DNA of 55,000 nucleotides from Chrysomallon squamiferum (GCA_012295275.1 CM022671.1:31478750-31533749), one strand, 5' to 3'. Counted from the first letter of the stretch, positions 23,201 to 35,979 are shown. The notes: generated from the sequence alone by a model not told the origin. A program made the numbers and translations.

Positions 23201-23614
23201 ATCGAAGTAAAACTTGTCTCGTAAATAATATCGTGCACGTAAAAGTGAGCATGTTAAACAACGTGACAGACAGAAATGTTCCCTCTATGACTATCACTTC
23301 TGATTTATGGTGCACCGCAAAAGAAACAGAATTATAGAATTACATCAGTTAAAAAAATAATGAAAAATGAAAAATGTTATAAAAAAAAGAAAAGAAAAAA
23401 AAAAAATGAAAAAAAACAACAAAAAAACATTGTATATTTCAAGGAAATACTTAAAATAAATAAATAAATAAATTATGATGATGATTTTAATTTGAAACAC
23501 ACACATACACACACACACAAAAGAAAAAAACGAGGAAAAAACATACACAGAAATTAATCTACTTACTTGCTTATCTGTCTACCAATGTACTTACAAGCAT
23601 GCTTATATATGATT

Positions 23615-23629
23615 CATTCATACATACAT

Positions 23630-23662
<33 letters not shown>

Positions 23663-23820
23663 TACATACATACATACATACACACACACATACATACATA
23701 CATACATACATACATACATACATACATACATAAATACATACATATATACATACATACATACATACATACATACATACATACATACACACACACATACACA
23801 CATACGAACATACATACAAA
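23615..23820 (+). repeat. (CATA)n/(CA)n compound tract
   Basis: About 200 bp of CATA tetranucleotides with four CA blocks. All six frames stay open or nearly so, giving Tyr-Ile-His or Met-Tyr-Val-Cys repeat translations that are not genes. Confidence 0.95.
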
Positions 23821-24430
23821 CAAAGAAACACACGCAACATCATATCATAATTACTTTTCAGCATTTTCGGCATTTTTCCCCAGATTTCAAACTTCCATGA
23901 ATTAGAGTGGTTTTGAAATAAAGGGAAGGGAGTGTAACTCGTGTTTAATCCTATTAGAAGTATCTGCTAATGCGATTCTCTTGTTAATGCTGATTAAGTC
24001 TTCTGTTAAAACCATCACACAGTTTTAATTAGCGTATTTATCTTCACTACATCGCCTTGGATCAAACTACTCTTCAGCCGTTTATTCAGAAACATATATA
24101 TATATACATACGTTTTAGTAACTCGTTTTTCCGAGTCACAGATTTTGGATTTTTTTTTTTTTGCTGATGAGTTTTGTTTCTTGCAATAAGTAATTCAGAA
24201 GGATAAATCATTTATTTTTGCTTTTGGATTTTGGGGTTTTTTTTCGTTTTTTGTTCTTTTGTTGTTTTTTGGGGGAGGGTTTGGGAGTTTTGTGTTTTTT
24301 GAAGAAAGAGAAAGCAATTTTTAAATTATTTTCTTGTGAGAAAAAAAACAACAAAAAAACACTGACTTCATTATTGGATTTTATGCTTGCATCTTTCAGA
24401 ATATGAGAAACGCTGTAAGGAATCATTTCA

Positions 24431-24549
24431 TTTGTGTTAATTTACAGTTTGTGAAAGAAAGATATCTCGTGTAACATAAAAATCTGATCGTTTGTGGGAA
24501 ATTACAGTTGTGAAACAACGATATCTCGTGTAATAGAAAAATCTGATCC
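24431..24549 (+). repeat. 60-bp tandem duplication
   Basis: Units 24431-24490 and 24491-24549 share TTTGTG, TTACAGTT, GATATCTCGTGTAA and AAAAATCTGATC in order. A third start, TTTGCTG, follows at 24550. Confidence 0.92.
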
Positions 24550-24559
24550 TTTGCTGAAT

Positions 24560-26580
24560 CAGCACAGATTTACCCAGAATGAAAAAAGAGAGTTAATCGT
24601 CAGTAATCATGTAAAAGGAAATCAATTACAAATACCAAGTTTTATAATTACAGGAACGAATTTGAAATTTTGTAGACGTAAAAAAAAAAAAAAAGGTTTA
24701 AATTTTATGGACGGTGAATCGATTAATAAAATTGATTAATAAACAGAAAGACTGTATTAAGGAAAAAGAACAGCAAAAACAAACAAAAAAACAAACAAAA
24801 AGAAGGCAAAACTTAGTTTTTGGATTAAACGTTCTTTCAGATAAAACTAAAACAAGTCAACAGATATAGAGACCTAATATAATTAAGTTATAAATAATAT
24901 TTGTACAGCGAAGGACGGAACATTCAGGTATTCAGCGCTGGAAATAAAATGGTGCACTGTGGGTAAGTATAAATTAATTTATTTTTAATTTACATTCAGT
25001 TTATTTAATTAATGTATATGTGTGTGCGCGTACGTATGCTTGTGTGTGTGATATATGTATATATATATATATATGTGTGTGAGTGTGTGTATGTATGAAG
25101 AAAAAGAAAATGCCATGGACATTATTTTCTGTGACACGTGACCTATATTCATCACATACCATCACAAACAAAGCATAATGGCGTCGCCACTGCATGAAAT
25201 AACATTTGCTAACGCTAACGAGAAAAATTCCTGCTTACCAAACAGATGAAACATAAACGCTATAATTATTACAGCGGTGAATTCTGCTCTTCTGCAATAT
25301 GAATACGCAAAGTAAGGTTAAAAAAGACTTGCATAAGAATATACGCAGTGTCTTCTTTGCAAAACGTAAAATTTAATATTAAGAATCAGTTATTACTATA
25401 TTGTTATTTATTTATTTATTTATTTATTTAAATAATGTTACTAAAACACCAAGCGACAACAATTTACACAAAAACCGAATTAAGGATTACACGATATTTG
25501 GTCGACCTCTGAGCCGGAAGACGAGAACACGAGGAAACAAGGTAGTGAACTCTTTTTGTTTTGTTGTTGTTAATCTTTCATTTCCTAAACAAAAAACTCT
25601 TGACCTAGATTTCCTTACCTTGTTTTATTATCCTTCTGGTGGGAAGTGGGAACAGTAAGACAAACACACGCATGTGTGTGAGTGTGTGTCTACCAGTCTG
25701 CAGACGCCCCGAAAAGTACATAAGTATTATAAAACGCGTCAAATTTTTTAACTAGGTCAGAAATGCTCGCATGCAAATAATGCATCTGTTGTCCACGCCT
25801 TCTCGTGTGATGGGAGGGAGTCGAGTGTTTTTTTTTGTTACTTTTGTTCTTTATTTGTTTGTTTTTGTTTTTTCTTTAATTTCATCTTAGTATTTGTAAC
25901 GATAAGCAAACATTTCCGTTAGCTGATTGCTTATCGTGTTAATTTAGCACGAACTGAAAAAATTCTGTGACAAAATTAATTTTTCAAAAGTCAGGTGATT
26001 AATTATTTTAGCTTAATAATAATAATAATGACGACGACGATGATGATAATGATGATGATGATGATGATGATAATAATATTTGTCAGACAACCGTATTTTT
26101 ATTACATAGAATTTTCCGTCACGTGCAAAATGTATTAGGTCTGTATGTATAAAAACATTAAATTTTAGTATTGGTGCCTTGGCGCAAGAATAGAATTTAA
26201 TATAAATCATTTGATCGTCAACTGCCAAGCAATATTTACACACGAAATGAATCATCTATTAAATATGAATTTCTTGGTACCACTTTTGTTGTTATTATTA
26301 TTATTATTATTTTTTTTAATAATATCGGTTTTGTTAAAATAAAATAAAATAAAATAAATACATATAAATAAATATACTTCTACAATCTTATCAGCAGAAA
26401 CAGGATTATTAACTGACAACAGTTACAAATCATATACGTACGTACGTACGCACACAGGTGCATGCACTTACACATTCATAATCACGAAAATAATAATAAT
26501 AATAATAATGATAATAATGATAATGATAACAATAATAATATCTAGATATTGTAAGAATTTTCTGTTTGTTTACTTTTGTT
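24560..26580. other. Gene-free interval
   Basis: Unique AT-rich sequence with (GT)n/(AT)n at 25016-25095, (ATTT)n at 25403-25431, (GAT)n at 26036-26071 and TACGTACG repeats at 26436-26450. No exon seen. Confidence 0.55.
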
Positions 26581-26699
26581 TATTTATTTTATTTGTTTGT
26601 TTGTTTCTTTCTTTCTTAAACCAATATAAGTGAATAATTTTTAGGGAATATGCAAATGAGCATGGACAGTTTTAAATTAGACTTCCGTGTTTTTCCGTC

Positions 26700-27010
26700 A
26701 AATGTTTGTGTAGCTTTCATTGTTTGTTTGTTGATTTATTGTACCGTTTTTCTTCCTCCGTTTCTTTGTTTTCTTTGCTCTCATTATTCTTTCTCTACAC
26801 TTTTCTGTCATTCTTTCATTCCTTCTTTGTCATTCTTTATTCGACCTTTGTCAATATCTTATTCGTTCTTTTTTCTTTCGTCCATTGCTTCTTTATATTT
26901 TTCTGTCTTTTTTTTATTCTGCATTTTTCACAAATTCATTCTTTTTCTCTCCTTCACTCATTCATTCATTTGTTCTCTCCTTCGCTCGTTCGTTCATTCA
27001 TTCATTACTA
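26700..27010 (+). repeat. Pyrimidine-rich (TTCT)/(ATTC) degenerate region
   Basis: T/C-rich sequence of diverged TTCT, TCTTT and CATT units ending in (ATTC)n/(CGTT)n near 26960-27005. The 171-codon frame over it is Phe/Ser/Leu-rich because of this composition. Confidence 0.6.
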
Positions 27011-27149
27011 TGAATTTACTTTTATACTTCCAATACAAGACGTTAAAAATTTCAAATCAGAGACAATCATTTATTTTTCTGATTCTTCTATCTATTTACT
27101 TGTGTCTCACTTTGTTTTTGCTTTGTCTTGGCTTTGTTAAAATAGTGTT

Positions 27150-27830
27150 ACTAACAATGCACTAGCTATCTGTAAATCTTCTCACATCTTCCTACTGGAC
27201 TAAACACCTTGTCATCTTGTACTGACACTGCATGTGTAAAACTTTCATTTGGTTTAATATTTACATTCCAAGGTTCTGGTTGACTCTCGAATTTTTGCGC
27301 GGATAACGCATACGATTCACAAAACCTTGCGTTAGTTTTGTAGCTTGAAGGAAAGTTTAATTACACTAACCAAAACGATGATAAAGCACGCCTGTTGTGG
27401 TTACGTGTACCCTAATCATGTCTTGAGTGCAATGGTTAAAGTGTTAGAAGGTTAACTACGACTACTGGCGCCTTGCAACTATTTCAATTAGTTTTCCGTA
27501 AGTTCCGTTACGGAGTGTCGATCCCATTCTACTGAGAGGTTCTAAAGTCGATTGCAAGTGTTAGTTTTCTTAATGCTGCTTACACGTACAGTTTAGTGGT
27601 CGTAGCTTAACTACAAAGGTATGAATATCTCTTGTTAATACCACGTTACAAAGCTTCGTAAGCGACTTAAAAGGTCTCGCATTTGCATAGTTCGTGATTA
27701 ATTGACATTGTTAAAGGATTTTCGGCTGTGTATTAAGGATACAGCATGCCATGGGACAGATTCGTTGTTTGTTAACGAATGGACTTCGACACCAGAAGAG
27801 CATGTATGAAAGATAATAGAGAATGAATTG
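27150..27830. other. Longest low-repeat stretch, no gene recognised
   Basis: About 680 bp almost free of microsatellites and closer to balanced composition. It contains a weak tRNA-like A-box word at 27427-27448 and a hairpin TCCGTAA/TTACGGA at 27495-27514. No open frame above about 60 codons covers it. Confidence 0.5.
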
Positions 27831-27956
27831 CAAAATATACGATTATTTAATTTTAAGATATGTGTTATTTATTTATTCATTCATTCATTCATTCATTCTT
27901 TCAAATTTATTATTGAATTATTTATTTATTATGATGATGGCGATTACGATGAAGGT

Positions 27957-27964
27957 GATGTTGC

Positions 27965-27998
<34 letters not shown>
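27957..27998 (+). repeat. (TTG)n tract
   Basis: Pure TTG triplets from GATGTTGCTG. Confidence 0.88.
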
Positions 27999-27999
<1 letters not shown>

Positions 28000-28267
28000 T
28001 CTTATGGTGATGAAACACACATTCCCTCGTAATACCGGTTTCTTTTTATCTTGCTTGGCCAAAACTGTTTGATATCAGTCTTAGATTAACTAATTATATC
28101 AATTTGATGTTCAAACACGCTTGTTATGATCGGAATAAGTGACAGAGAAAGTACGGCGAAAACGAAAGAGAAACTACAAAAAATCAAAACACAACAGAAA
28201 CTGAAACACACTGGACCCAAATAATATTAAAAATTTTTAAGAAAAAGGTAACCAACCAACCAACCAA

Positions 28268-28353
28268 CTGACGTACAGACTCAAATAACGACTGACTGAC
28301 GCACAGACTCACAGACCGACTGACTGGCGGACTAACGCTGACTCAGTCTCTGA
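28268..28353 (+). repeat. 28-bp minisatellite, three units
   Basis: Units 28268-28295, 28296-28323 and a 30-bp third at 28324-28353. Each starts CTG and ends CTGA, with ACAGACTC shared by the first two. A (AACC)n run precedes it at 28250-28267. Confidence 0.75.
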
Positions 28354-28808
28354 ATGGCGGAATTACTCGCTGATAATTCACTAACTACTAACGTCTGTCT
28401 CATAAATTAATAGCTTCTCAGCACTTTCACGCTATACCTGGTATTTCTGTGTCTACACACGCCATGTGTGACAGCCGCTTTACTTACTACCATATCCAAC
28501 TGCTAGAATGATTAATAACACGTCGAGACAGATTTATCTGACAACGCGGCAAAATGTTTTCTTAGCTGACCCTATTAGCATAATATTATCAAGCTGACGA
28601 CTGATAACGAATAATGAGAGCCAGCATATTCTTATCTTTTCTCCGCTGATTGTTTTAGAATAAAAATTATAATGAACAAAGTTTTTTTTAAGTTTTTTTT
28701 ATTTTTATTATTATTATTTTTTTTTATATTAAAATTACTTTTCATCGTTTATTATTATAGTGTCTGATTAATTCAAAGTGTATAAAACAAAACGGGTCCG
28801 CGATTGTT

Positions 28809-29131
28809 CGTAGTGTATTGTTTTACCGTTTGATTATAAAATACACGGTTTATTACGGACGTTGACGAGCGAAATCGGTTCGCGTCGTTTATTGTTTCAG
28901 CATATAATTGTCACAGAATACGATTTATTACGAAAGTTGACGAACAATCATTTTACTCGTCATTTCATCGCTTGTTCTTTTCAGCTGGTAAATCATCAGG
29001 CATACGAACGAATTATTTCGAACGTTGACGATACAATAAAATTTTTTCTCGTCATTTCGTCGCTTGTTCTTTTCAGCACGTGATTATCAGACAACACGAT
29101 TTATTACGAATGTTGACGAACCAGCAGATTC
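28809..29131 (+). repeat. Diverged ~75-88-bp tandem array
   Basis: The word GTTGACGA recurs at 28861, 28936, 29024 and 29112 (spacings 75, 88, 88). TTTATTACG precedes it by 12 bases in three units. A 28-bp block starting CGTCATTTC and ending TTTTCAGC is at 28958-28985 and 29050-29077 with one mismatch. A partial unit starts at about 28809 and a further fragment (CGTGATTATCAG) is at 29378-29389. Confidence 0.85.
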
Positions 29132-29420
29132 GCGTCTTCACGTTTTTCCCCGCGGAGTTCAGGACCTTGGCACCTGTCATCGGCGAATTTCTCCGGCGCA
29201 TCTCGTAAAAGACGGATGGGTCGGTATCATTCCCGATGCTCGTTTCCTGCGCTGTTTCCACTTGATCTACAGCGTGTTGCTGTCTGGGGCTTCAAAGACG
29301 ACGGTGATAAAAAGTGACAAGTGTGTTGGCTTTCTGGATTCTTCTACGACGTTTGCGAAACGTTCGTTTTGCCGCTTCGTGATTATCAGCCACATTTCCC
29401 GGCAGTTTAGACAATAAGAA
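29132..29420. promoter_or_regulatory. CpG-rich unique island downstream of the array
   Basis: About 290 bp of GC-rich sequence without simple repeats. A + strand frame of 117 codons (29064-29417) crosses it but begins inside the tandem array and shows no domain. It may be a conserved element or an unrecognised exon. Confidence 0.3.
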
Positions 29421-29537
29421 AACAATCATCGAAATTTGTACGATAATTACCGAATGGTGAATAAATCAAACACGTCATCCGAGAACTGCCAGAAAGGTAG
29501 AAAACGTCAGGCAGTTTTGAGGGAAAGAGAGATAGAA

Positions 29538-29560
29538 GGGGGGGGGGGCGGGCGAGGGGC
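29538..29560 (+). other. G-quadruplex-prone G run
   Basis: Eleven G then CGGGCGAGGGGC. Several runs of three or more G lie within 23 bases. Confidence 0.55.
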
Positions 29561-29599
29561 TGTCAGTTAAAGAGACCGGGATTTGGGATGTGATGTATG

Positions 29600-31100
29600 T
29601 TAAATGTGGTTTGAAAATAAGAACAGCAAAAACAGGCTGGGGGTGCGAAGAACCGGTAATCATACAACATTTTCAAATCCTGATATCAGCAAATTTTTTT
29701 TTTTTTATATTTTTTTTTTTTTAGTAGCAATAAAGCGAACTGTTTGAGTTGTAAGACACTGGTGATTTATTTATTTATTTTGTAAAGGTAATTTATTTCT
29801 CGTTCCAACCAATGCTCGCTTTGTTCTTTACCGAGAAGATAATTTACCTTCTTATTATTTCTTTTTAGGGTGTAGTCACACATTAATTAATTAATTCATT
29901 AATTTATTCAGTCAGTCGATTAATCATTCATTTTTTGTCTTCTTATTCTTCAGTCAAATTCGCAATTACGCGATAGGGTGCTCAGAAATCTTTGTTATAA
30001 AAGGAAATAACACAGTGGCTCAAAAACGCTATCACAGCATAATCCGGGTACTTCAATATGGCAATAAGTTCCCCACCCTTCTCGTATGGAAGTCATTTTT
30101 AAGTAAACAAACAATTAAAAAGCTCCACAGCTAGCGTCACTATTGATAAAAAAAAAAAAGAAAGAAAAAAGGGTCAAAGTTTATTTTATGTCGTCATGTC
30201 GCATTCCGGTGTCTTGTATCCGTAGATAAACCTTTTTTTCCCTTCTTCTTCTTCTTTAACGGTAAAAATATACCACTGATTGTTTGTATGTGTGTGCTGA
30301 TCTATGTCTCTTTATAATCTGTGCCTTTGTAAACGTAACTTAGTATGGTTTGACGTTGGGTGGAGTGAGCATATATTTATCTATGTTTCTTTTATGTTTG
30401 GGAGTCCACCGCAATGAAGGCGCAACCTTTTGGAGGAAACGTGGATCCGTCCCTGCTTTCTTTTTACCCACGACCCACACCTAGACAGATATATTTCTTT
30501 AACATAATGCTTGGTTTTGTTTTTGTTTTATTTCACAATAGCCACAGGTGATTTCTACTGATTCTGCTGAATATATACATTTCAGGTGTGAACGCATACA
30601 TCCGACATCGGAGAAGGTAGGAGATGACCAAGATAGAAATGAAATTTAAAACCTCATTAAACAATTGAAAACTACGCTATAGACAGATAGTAATCCTCCG
30701 CATACATGGTTAATTATAAACAAAAACAAAAACAACAAGAAAAGCTTGTGACAGGTAAAAAAAATAAAAAAAAAAATTTACACGTTACAGTTAAAACAGC
30801 AGAGGTATACGATGTATCTTCGAGAGATATTAGAGCAGTATTTTCCTCATAACTCGGCCTGGTTTTAAAGTAGCCATTTTTTTTTTTTTTTTTTTTTTAA
30901 ACTGTCCGAATGTTACACACAGACCGAGTTACGTGATTCAAATCAGACTTGTCTACATGCTGACTGTCAGCGCTCCGATAATGATCTAATCTACCATTAT
31001 GATGGAGTAGTTCCGATTACAAAAACCAGGGACACTCCCCTCCCCAGAGCGAACACTCCCCTGTTCAGTTTGTAATAGAACCCGGATCTTCTATTTCTTT
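29600..31100. other. Gene-free interval
   Basis: AT-rich unique DNA with poly-T at 29695-29722 and 30878-30898, (ATTT)n at 29767-29780 and (AATT)n near 29883. No exon recognised. Confidence 0.55.
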
Positions 31101-31105
31101 ATTTC

Positions 31106-31109
<4 letters not shown>

Positions 31110-31166
<57 letters not shown>
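31110..31166 (+). repeat. Poly-T run (57)
   Basis: 57 uninterrupted T, the longest homopolymer in the window. Confidence 0.95.
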
Positions 31167-31169
<3 letters not shown>

Positions 31170-31969
31170 ATGTAATTCAAGGGATTATGATATCATACCT
31201 TTTTAGACATAACTTAAATCTTATCAGTTAATAAGGGAGGAGTTTCGGGGTTTTAATTTCCGCCCTTTGGCCCCGCCTTTATCATCTGAATAATCCTCAC
31301 GTACGTAATTGTTCCGGTAATAGTAGCTGATTAGGAAAAAGAAAAAAAAGAAAAAGAAATAAGAAACAAAACCAGTGCGAGAGTCCCACTCAGGAAATGT
31401 ATTCATTGTCATAGAAGAGATAGTTAAATTAGTTTTGTTCGTGCTGAAGAAAACATTGATTAAAAACATTAATATTATTTCGATCCACAACAGAAACCAA
31501 CAAAAAGCGAAGAAACAAATAAATGAATAAATGAATAAATGAACGGAATGGAATTAGGTAAAACAATAAAAAAAAAAAAAAAAGAAGAGACAGACAGATA
31601 TATAGATAGACAGACAAATACAGTACAAGATATAGACAAATGAAGAGACAAGACGGTAAAAACATCCAGACAAAGCAAACATTCATACACTACTATACTT
31701 TTATATTTCGTGTTTCTGTCGTTCTTGCATCGATTACAATGAATACATTTTCACGTTGAGTGTTTTGACTAAGCCATTAACGTTTTCCTCTTCTTATTTA
31801 CCTTTATTTACGAGAGCTACTTTGTTCAAACCGAATGATAATTAATTAATGAACATATGTATTAGTATTCTGATCCTAGCTGTACAATTAAGGAACAAGA
31901 ATAATGGAGACGACCAAAGTGTACTTCCTTATATTTTTATAATCATTGTATTCTCTGATCTATCTTTTT

Positions 31970-32510
31970 TGTGTCTGTCTGTCTGTCTGTCTATCTATCT
32001 GCCTATCTATATCTTTTTAAATATATCATTTCTTTTCGTATTGTTTTTTCTATTATCATCATTTTTTTTATTACTATACTACTACTACTACTACTACTAC
32101 TTACTACTGCTACTGCTATTACTACTACTACTACTATTACTCTACTACTGCTAATACTATTACTGGTACTACTAATATTGCTATTACTATTACCTCTAGT
32201 ACTGTTACTATTATAATTATCATCATCATCATCATCATCATTATTATTATTATTATTATTGTTATTGTTATTGTTATTATTATTATTATCTATTGTTGTT
32301 GTTATTATTATTTATTATTATGGTTATTATTATTAGTAGTAGTATTATTATTATTATTATTATTATTGTTATTATTATTTTATTATTCTTGTTATTGTTA
32401 TTGTTATTGTTATTATTCTTATTATTATTATTATTATTATTCTTGGCATTATTATTATTATTGTTATTATTATTAGTATTATTGTTATTAGTATTATTCA
32501 CTTCACACTG
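31970..32510 (+). repeat. (CTGT)n, (ACT)n, (ATC)n and (TTA)n compound region
   Basis: A short (CTGT)/(CTAT)n at 31973-32010 is followed by more than 400 bp of ACT, then ATC, then TTA/TTG triplets with phase shifts. Frames across it are repeat translations. Confidence 0.9.
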
Positions 32511-32720
32511 ACTCTCCCTTTTACTTCGACTTGCAACATCTCGAGACTGAGGCGCTGTGAACTCAGGATGTCGTGAGCACGTCGCAGGATGCGACCTGTC
32601 GTTCACGCACAGAATGTTACGTCTCGTTCGCCACGACGTTGGCTTAGGCGGGGCCGTTTAGTTTCGCGAAAGGGCAAGGCCGAATACGGTGCACGTATAA
32701 CGGTTTTCTTTAACGCGACG
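32511..32720. promoter_or_regulatory. CpG-rich unique island
   Basis: About 200 bp of CpG-dense, repeat-free DNA between triplet repeats and an A run (32720-32743). No open frame with recognisable features. Regulatory role unproven. Confidence 0.25.
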
Positions 32721-33049
32721 TAAAAAAAAAAAAAAAAAAAAAACGGAAGAAAAAAGAAAGTTGCCATTCGGTATGTGGCGAGAGTCACATAGAAAATATT
32801 TCGATGCAAAAAGTTATTTACGTGTGAACACGGAAACACACACATAGAAACAAGATAATAATGCAGTCAGAAAAATGTGTAAGATTAATATCTGTCAGTC
32901 GCTCTTGCCTCTGACGAATAGCAGAACTTGCGTCCATCGCAGACATGCTTGAACCTTCTCTGACGAAAACCTGTTCAGATGATCTCGTCCCACCGAACTC
33001 AGTTTTCATGTACGTTTGTCTGTGTGAACTTACATTTGTATATAATGTA

Positions 33050-33290
33050 TGTGTGCATGTATGTATGTATGGATGTATGGATGTATGGATGTATGGATGG
33101 ATATATGTACACGTACGTATGTATGTATGTATGTATCTATGTATTTAGTATATGTATGTAGGTATGTGTGTATGTGTGTGTGTGTATGTATAGCATAGTA
33201 TATATATATATGTATGGATGGATGGATGGATGGATGGACGGGTGGATGGATAGATGGATGTATTTAGTATGTATGTATGTAACATATACA
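33050..33290 (+). repeat. (ATGT)n and (ATGG)n compound tract
   Basis: GTATGTATGG repeats at 33057-33150 and (GGAT)n at 33213-33258. Confidence 0.9.
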
Positions 33291-33299
33291 AATTTATTC

Positions 33300-34440
33300 T
33301 ATTCAGGCTGAAGTATATTTATTTTATTCACCTTATCGTGTTAACGCTGTGTAGATATTTTATCAGAGACTTGTGTCAATGGTCTGTAGATAACTGTAAA
33401 CATTACGAACATCGTTAATTTCATCCGCTTTTCGTGTTGACAAATACTTCATATCGTCGATGTGTTCCTTCGAAAGTCTCGGTAAACACTTAACCGTTAC
33501 GTGTTTTCAGCTGTAATGACAAGACAGTTTTCAAATATATGCTGATATTCAACCCGGCCGCCCATCATGGAATTCTTTTTTCTTTTTTTATTATTATTAT
33601 TATTTTTTAATTTATATCTGTATATCGGTCAGGAGAGGAAAACACAAAATGTACATATTTTTTTATTATTATAAGCTGTGCTTGAAGTTTAATTGAATAT
33701 ATAAACTAATTTTAAATTGCAGAGATAAAAAAAAGAAAAAAGAACAAAGTTTGAGTTTCTTGAAGAACTGTTTCAGACATCTGGTAACGAAGCGTATTCG
33801 GTTTAGACACTGCTTTGAAACTGACTCGGTTTTCTTAATAAAAGATACTTTTCGCTAATTAGTCGTATTAAAAATGAAAAAAAATAAAATAAAATAAAAT
33901 AAAATAAAATAAATAAATAAAATACGAAGTAGCATAGGTTTTTAAAAATAAACGTATACACACTAAAACCACAATCATGAATAAACAACGATAAAACAAA
34001 AATTATAAACCAAAACAATAACAACATTTTTTTTTTTTTTTTTTCTTTCTCCAGCTTTCCAAAATACTACACTTCACCTTCCTTAAAATCATTAGACATC
34101 TGTTCACATACGATAAAATCGTGAATCACTCTTCTCTTCTGTACAGTACTTACGTCTTGTTGATATAATCAGTCTAACCTCAGAAACATAACGTGTGTGT
34201 GTGTGTGTGCAGTTGCTTACGATGACCGGAAAAAAATCGTTGATGTTAATTACACCATTTACATCTCCGTCTTCTTTCTTTTCTGTCATTTACACTTTTT
34301 CTTCTAAGGTTATTCTACTACTTCAGCTTTTACAAATATTAGTACCGCTGTTGACAAAAGACGACATGTTTTCTGTTATTATCACCAGCACTGTCACTCC
34401 AACCAAAGAACTAACTTAAGTATCAATAGCGCCATTATTA
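33300..34440. other. Gene-free interval
   Basis: AT-rich unique sequence with (AAAAT)n at 33884-33912, poly-T at 34027-34044 and a short (GT)n at 34193-34209. No exon seen. Confidence 0.55.
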
Positions 34441-34448
34441 TTATTATT

Positions 34449-34637
34449 ATCAACATTAAAACGCTGCTCTATAAAAGATTATTTTGTTATTATTGATTTC
34501 GCTGCTACTATTACTATAACCATTATAATTACTGTTAATGTTATTATCGTCATTGATGTTATCATCAACATTAAAACGCTATATTATAAAAAAAAGATTA
34601 TTTGGTTATTATTGATTCCACTGTATTACTATTATTA
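34449..34637 (+). repeat. ~115-bp direct duplication
   Basis: ATCAACATTAAAACGCT occurs at 34449-34465 and 34564-34580. Both are followed by a TATAAAA..GATTATTT..GTTATTATTGATT series and a CTATTACTAT-like end. The copies have several indels. Confidence 0.85.
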
Positions 34638-35068
34638 ATGTTAATGTTATTATGGTTTTTGCTAAGACCATCGCTGTCAGTATCAAAACTCTTGATCATA
34701 TTACTAATACTACATCCTTTTCACAATCTCTGTTATTATAACACAGCTACCCAACAATTCTACACTGCTGTTACGACATCAGTTACGGTATCCGTCGTTA
34801 TGGCAACGACAACAACGCCACTTCTACAATCAGAACATCTTTACCTGTAATTTCTGAAACTACTACTTTCACCTTTTTCAAGTGCTACAACTACTACCAC
34901 TATCGCGAGAACAATAGTAATAGCAACAGTATCAAACTGTACTACAACTACGACAACTACCATCACAACGATCACCACCGTTACTATTCTTGTGTGGATG
35001 GATTTTCGGCCGATTCTGTTCTGATGTCAATAATAAATTAGGGAATCGAACAAATTAAACCAAATCAA

Positions 35069-35093
35069 AGTAGTAATAGTAGTAATAGTAGTA

Positions 35094-35127
<34 letters not shown>

Positions 35128-35215
35128 CAACAACAACAACAACAATAACAGTAATAATAATAACAATAACAACAATAACAATGACGATGACGACGACGAT
35201 GATAATAATATAATA
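35069..35215 (+). repeat. (TAG)n, (AAT)n, (AAC)n, (GAC)n compound tract
   Basis: About 145 bp of shifting trinucleotides. Confidence 0.9.
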
Positions 35216-35287
35216 AAATGAAAATTATCAGTTTATCAAAGACAATAATCTTAAACCTCAAAATGTTTTTTCAAAGTAAATATCAGA

Positions 35288-35292
<5 letters not shown>

Positions 35293-35318
<26 letters not shown>

Positions 35319-35400
35319 CAAAACAGTTTGTTTCATTTTAACTCCTATTTCTTCTCTCTCTCTCTCTTTTTTTTTTTTTTTTTTTTTTTTAATTTTTTTT
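35293..35400 (+). repeat. Poly-T runs with a (TC)n island
   Basis: T26 at 35293-35318, TCTCTCTCTCTC at 35354-35367 and T23 at 35368-35390. Confidence 0.9.
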
Positions 35401-35979
35401 CCACTTTGTCGCCAGTCAGCTATGATAATTAAGGACTGACAAGTTTGTTTTCTAAAGTCCACGCCACTTTTGACCACATTACTCGCATGCCGGCGCTAAT
35501 AAAAAGCTCTCTTTTGTTTTTATACGAAAAACCACACAGGATCAAGCGAAACGCGCCAACGTGTAGCTATGTGGGAAACCTAGCAACAAGCATTAACTCT
35601 GGAATTCAATGGGGAATCATCACAAATCCACTTTAATTACAACCGCGAAAGACAAAAACGAATTTTTTTTTTTTCAGACACCGGTAAACAGACGAACTTG
35701 TTCGTTTATTGTGTGTGTGTGTGTGTTTTGATTTTTTTTTCTCTAGAGCTTGTGAGGCACGCGCGTGTGTTTTCATCATGGCCTCGACATTGTATCAATA
35801 CGTTTCAGTGAACAGTTAATCCAAGTTTTGCTCTACGCTGATCCTCGGCAGCCATTCTGAATTCTGATTAGGCCACCGTGTATTTTCCGTCTCATTTCCT
35901 GCGAGGAAAGTAATTCCTTGTTGACTTTTTACATGTCCTCCATTTTAATTACATGCTTGTATACAAACACACATATATG

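Noticed and set aside
23615-23820. CRISPR-like periodic array
   Set aside because: The period is 4 bp of pure microsatellite, with no spacers and no cas genes. The genome is eukaryotic.
23567-23905. Tyr-Ile-His repeat frame, possibly a repeat protein
   Set aside because: Caused by (CATA)n, with equally long frames on the opposite strand.
27427-27525. Second tRNA-like SINE head (A-box word at 27427, GTCGATCCC at 27517)
   Set aside because: The boxes are about 85 bp apart, too far for a standard Pol III internal promoter, and the B-box has mismatches.
29149-29165. REST/NRSF-like TTCAGGACCTTGGCACC
   Set aside because: At least four mismatches to the RE1 consensus, and the factor's presence in this lineage is doubtful.
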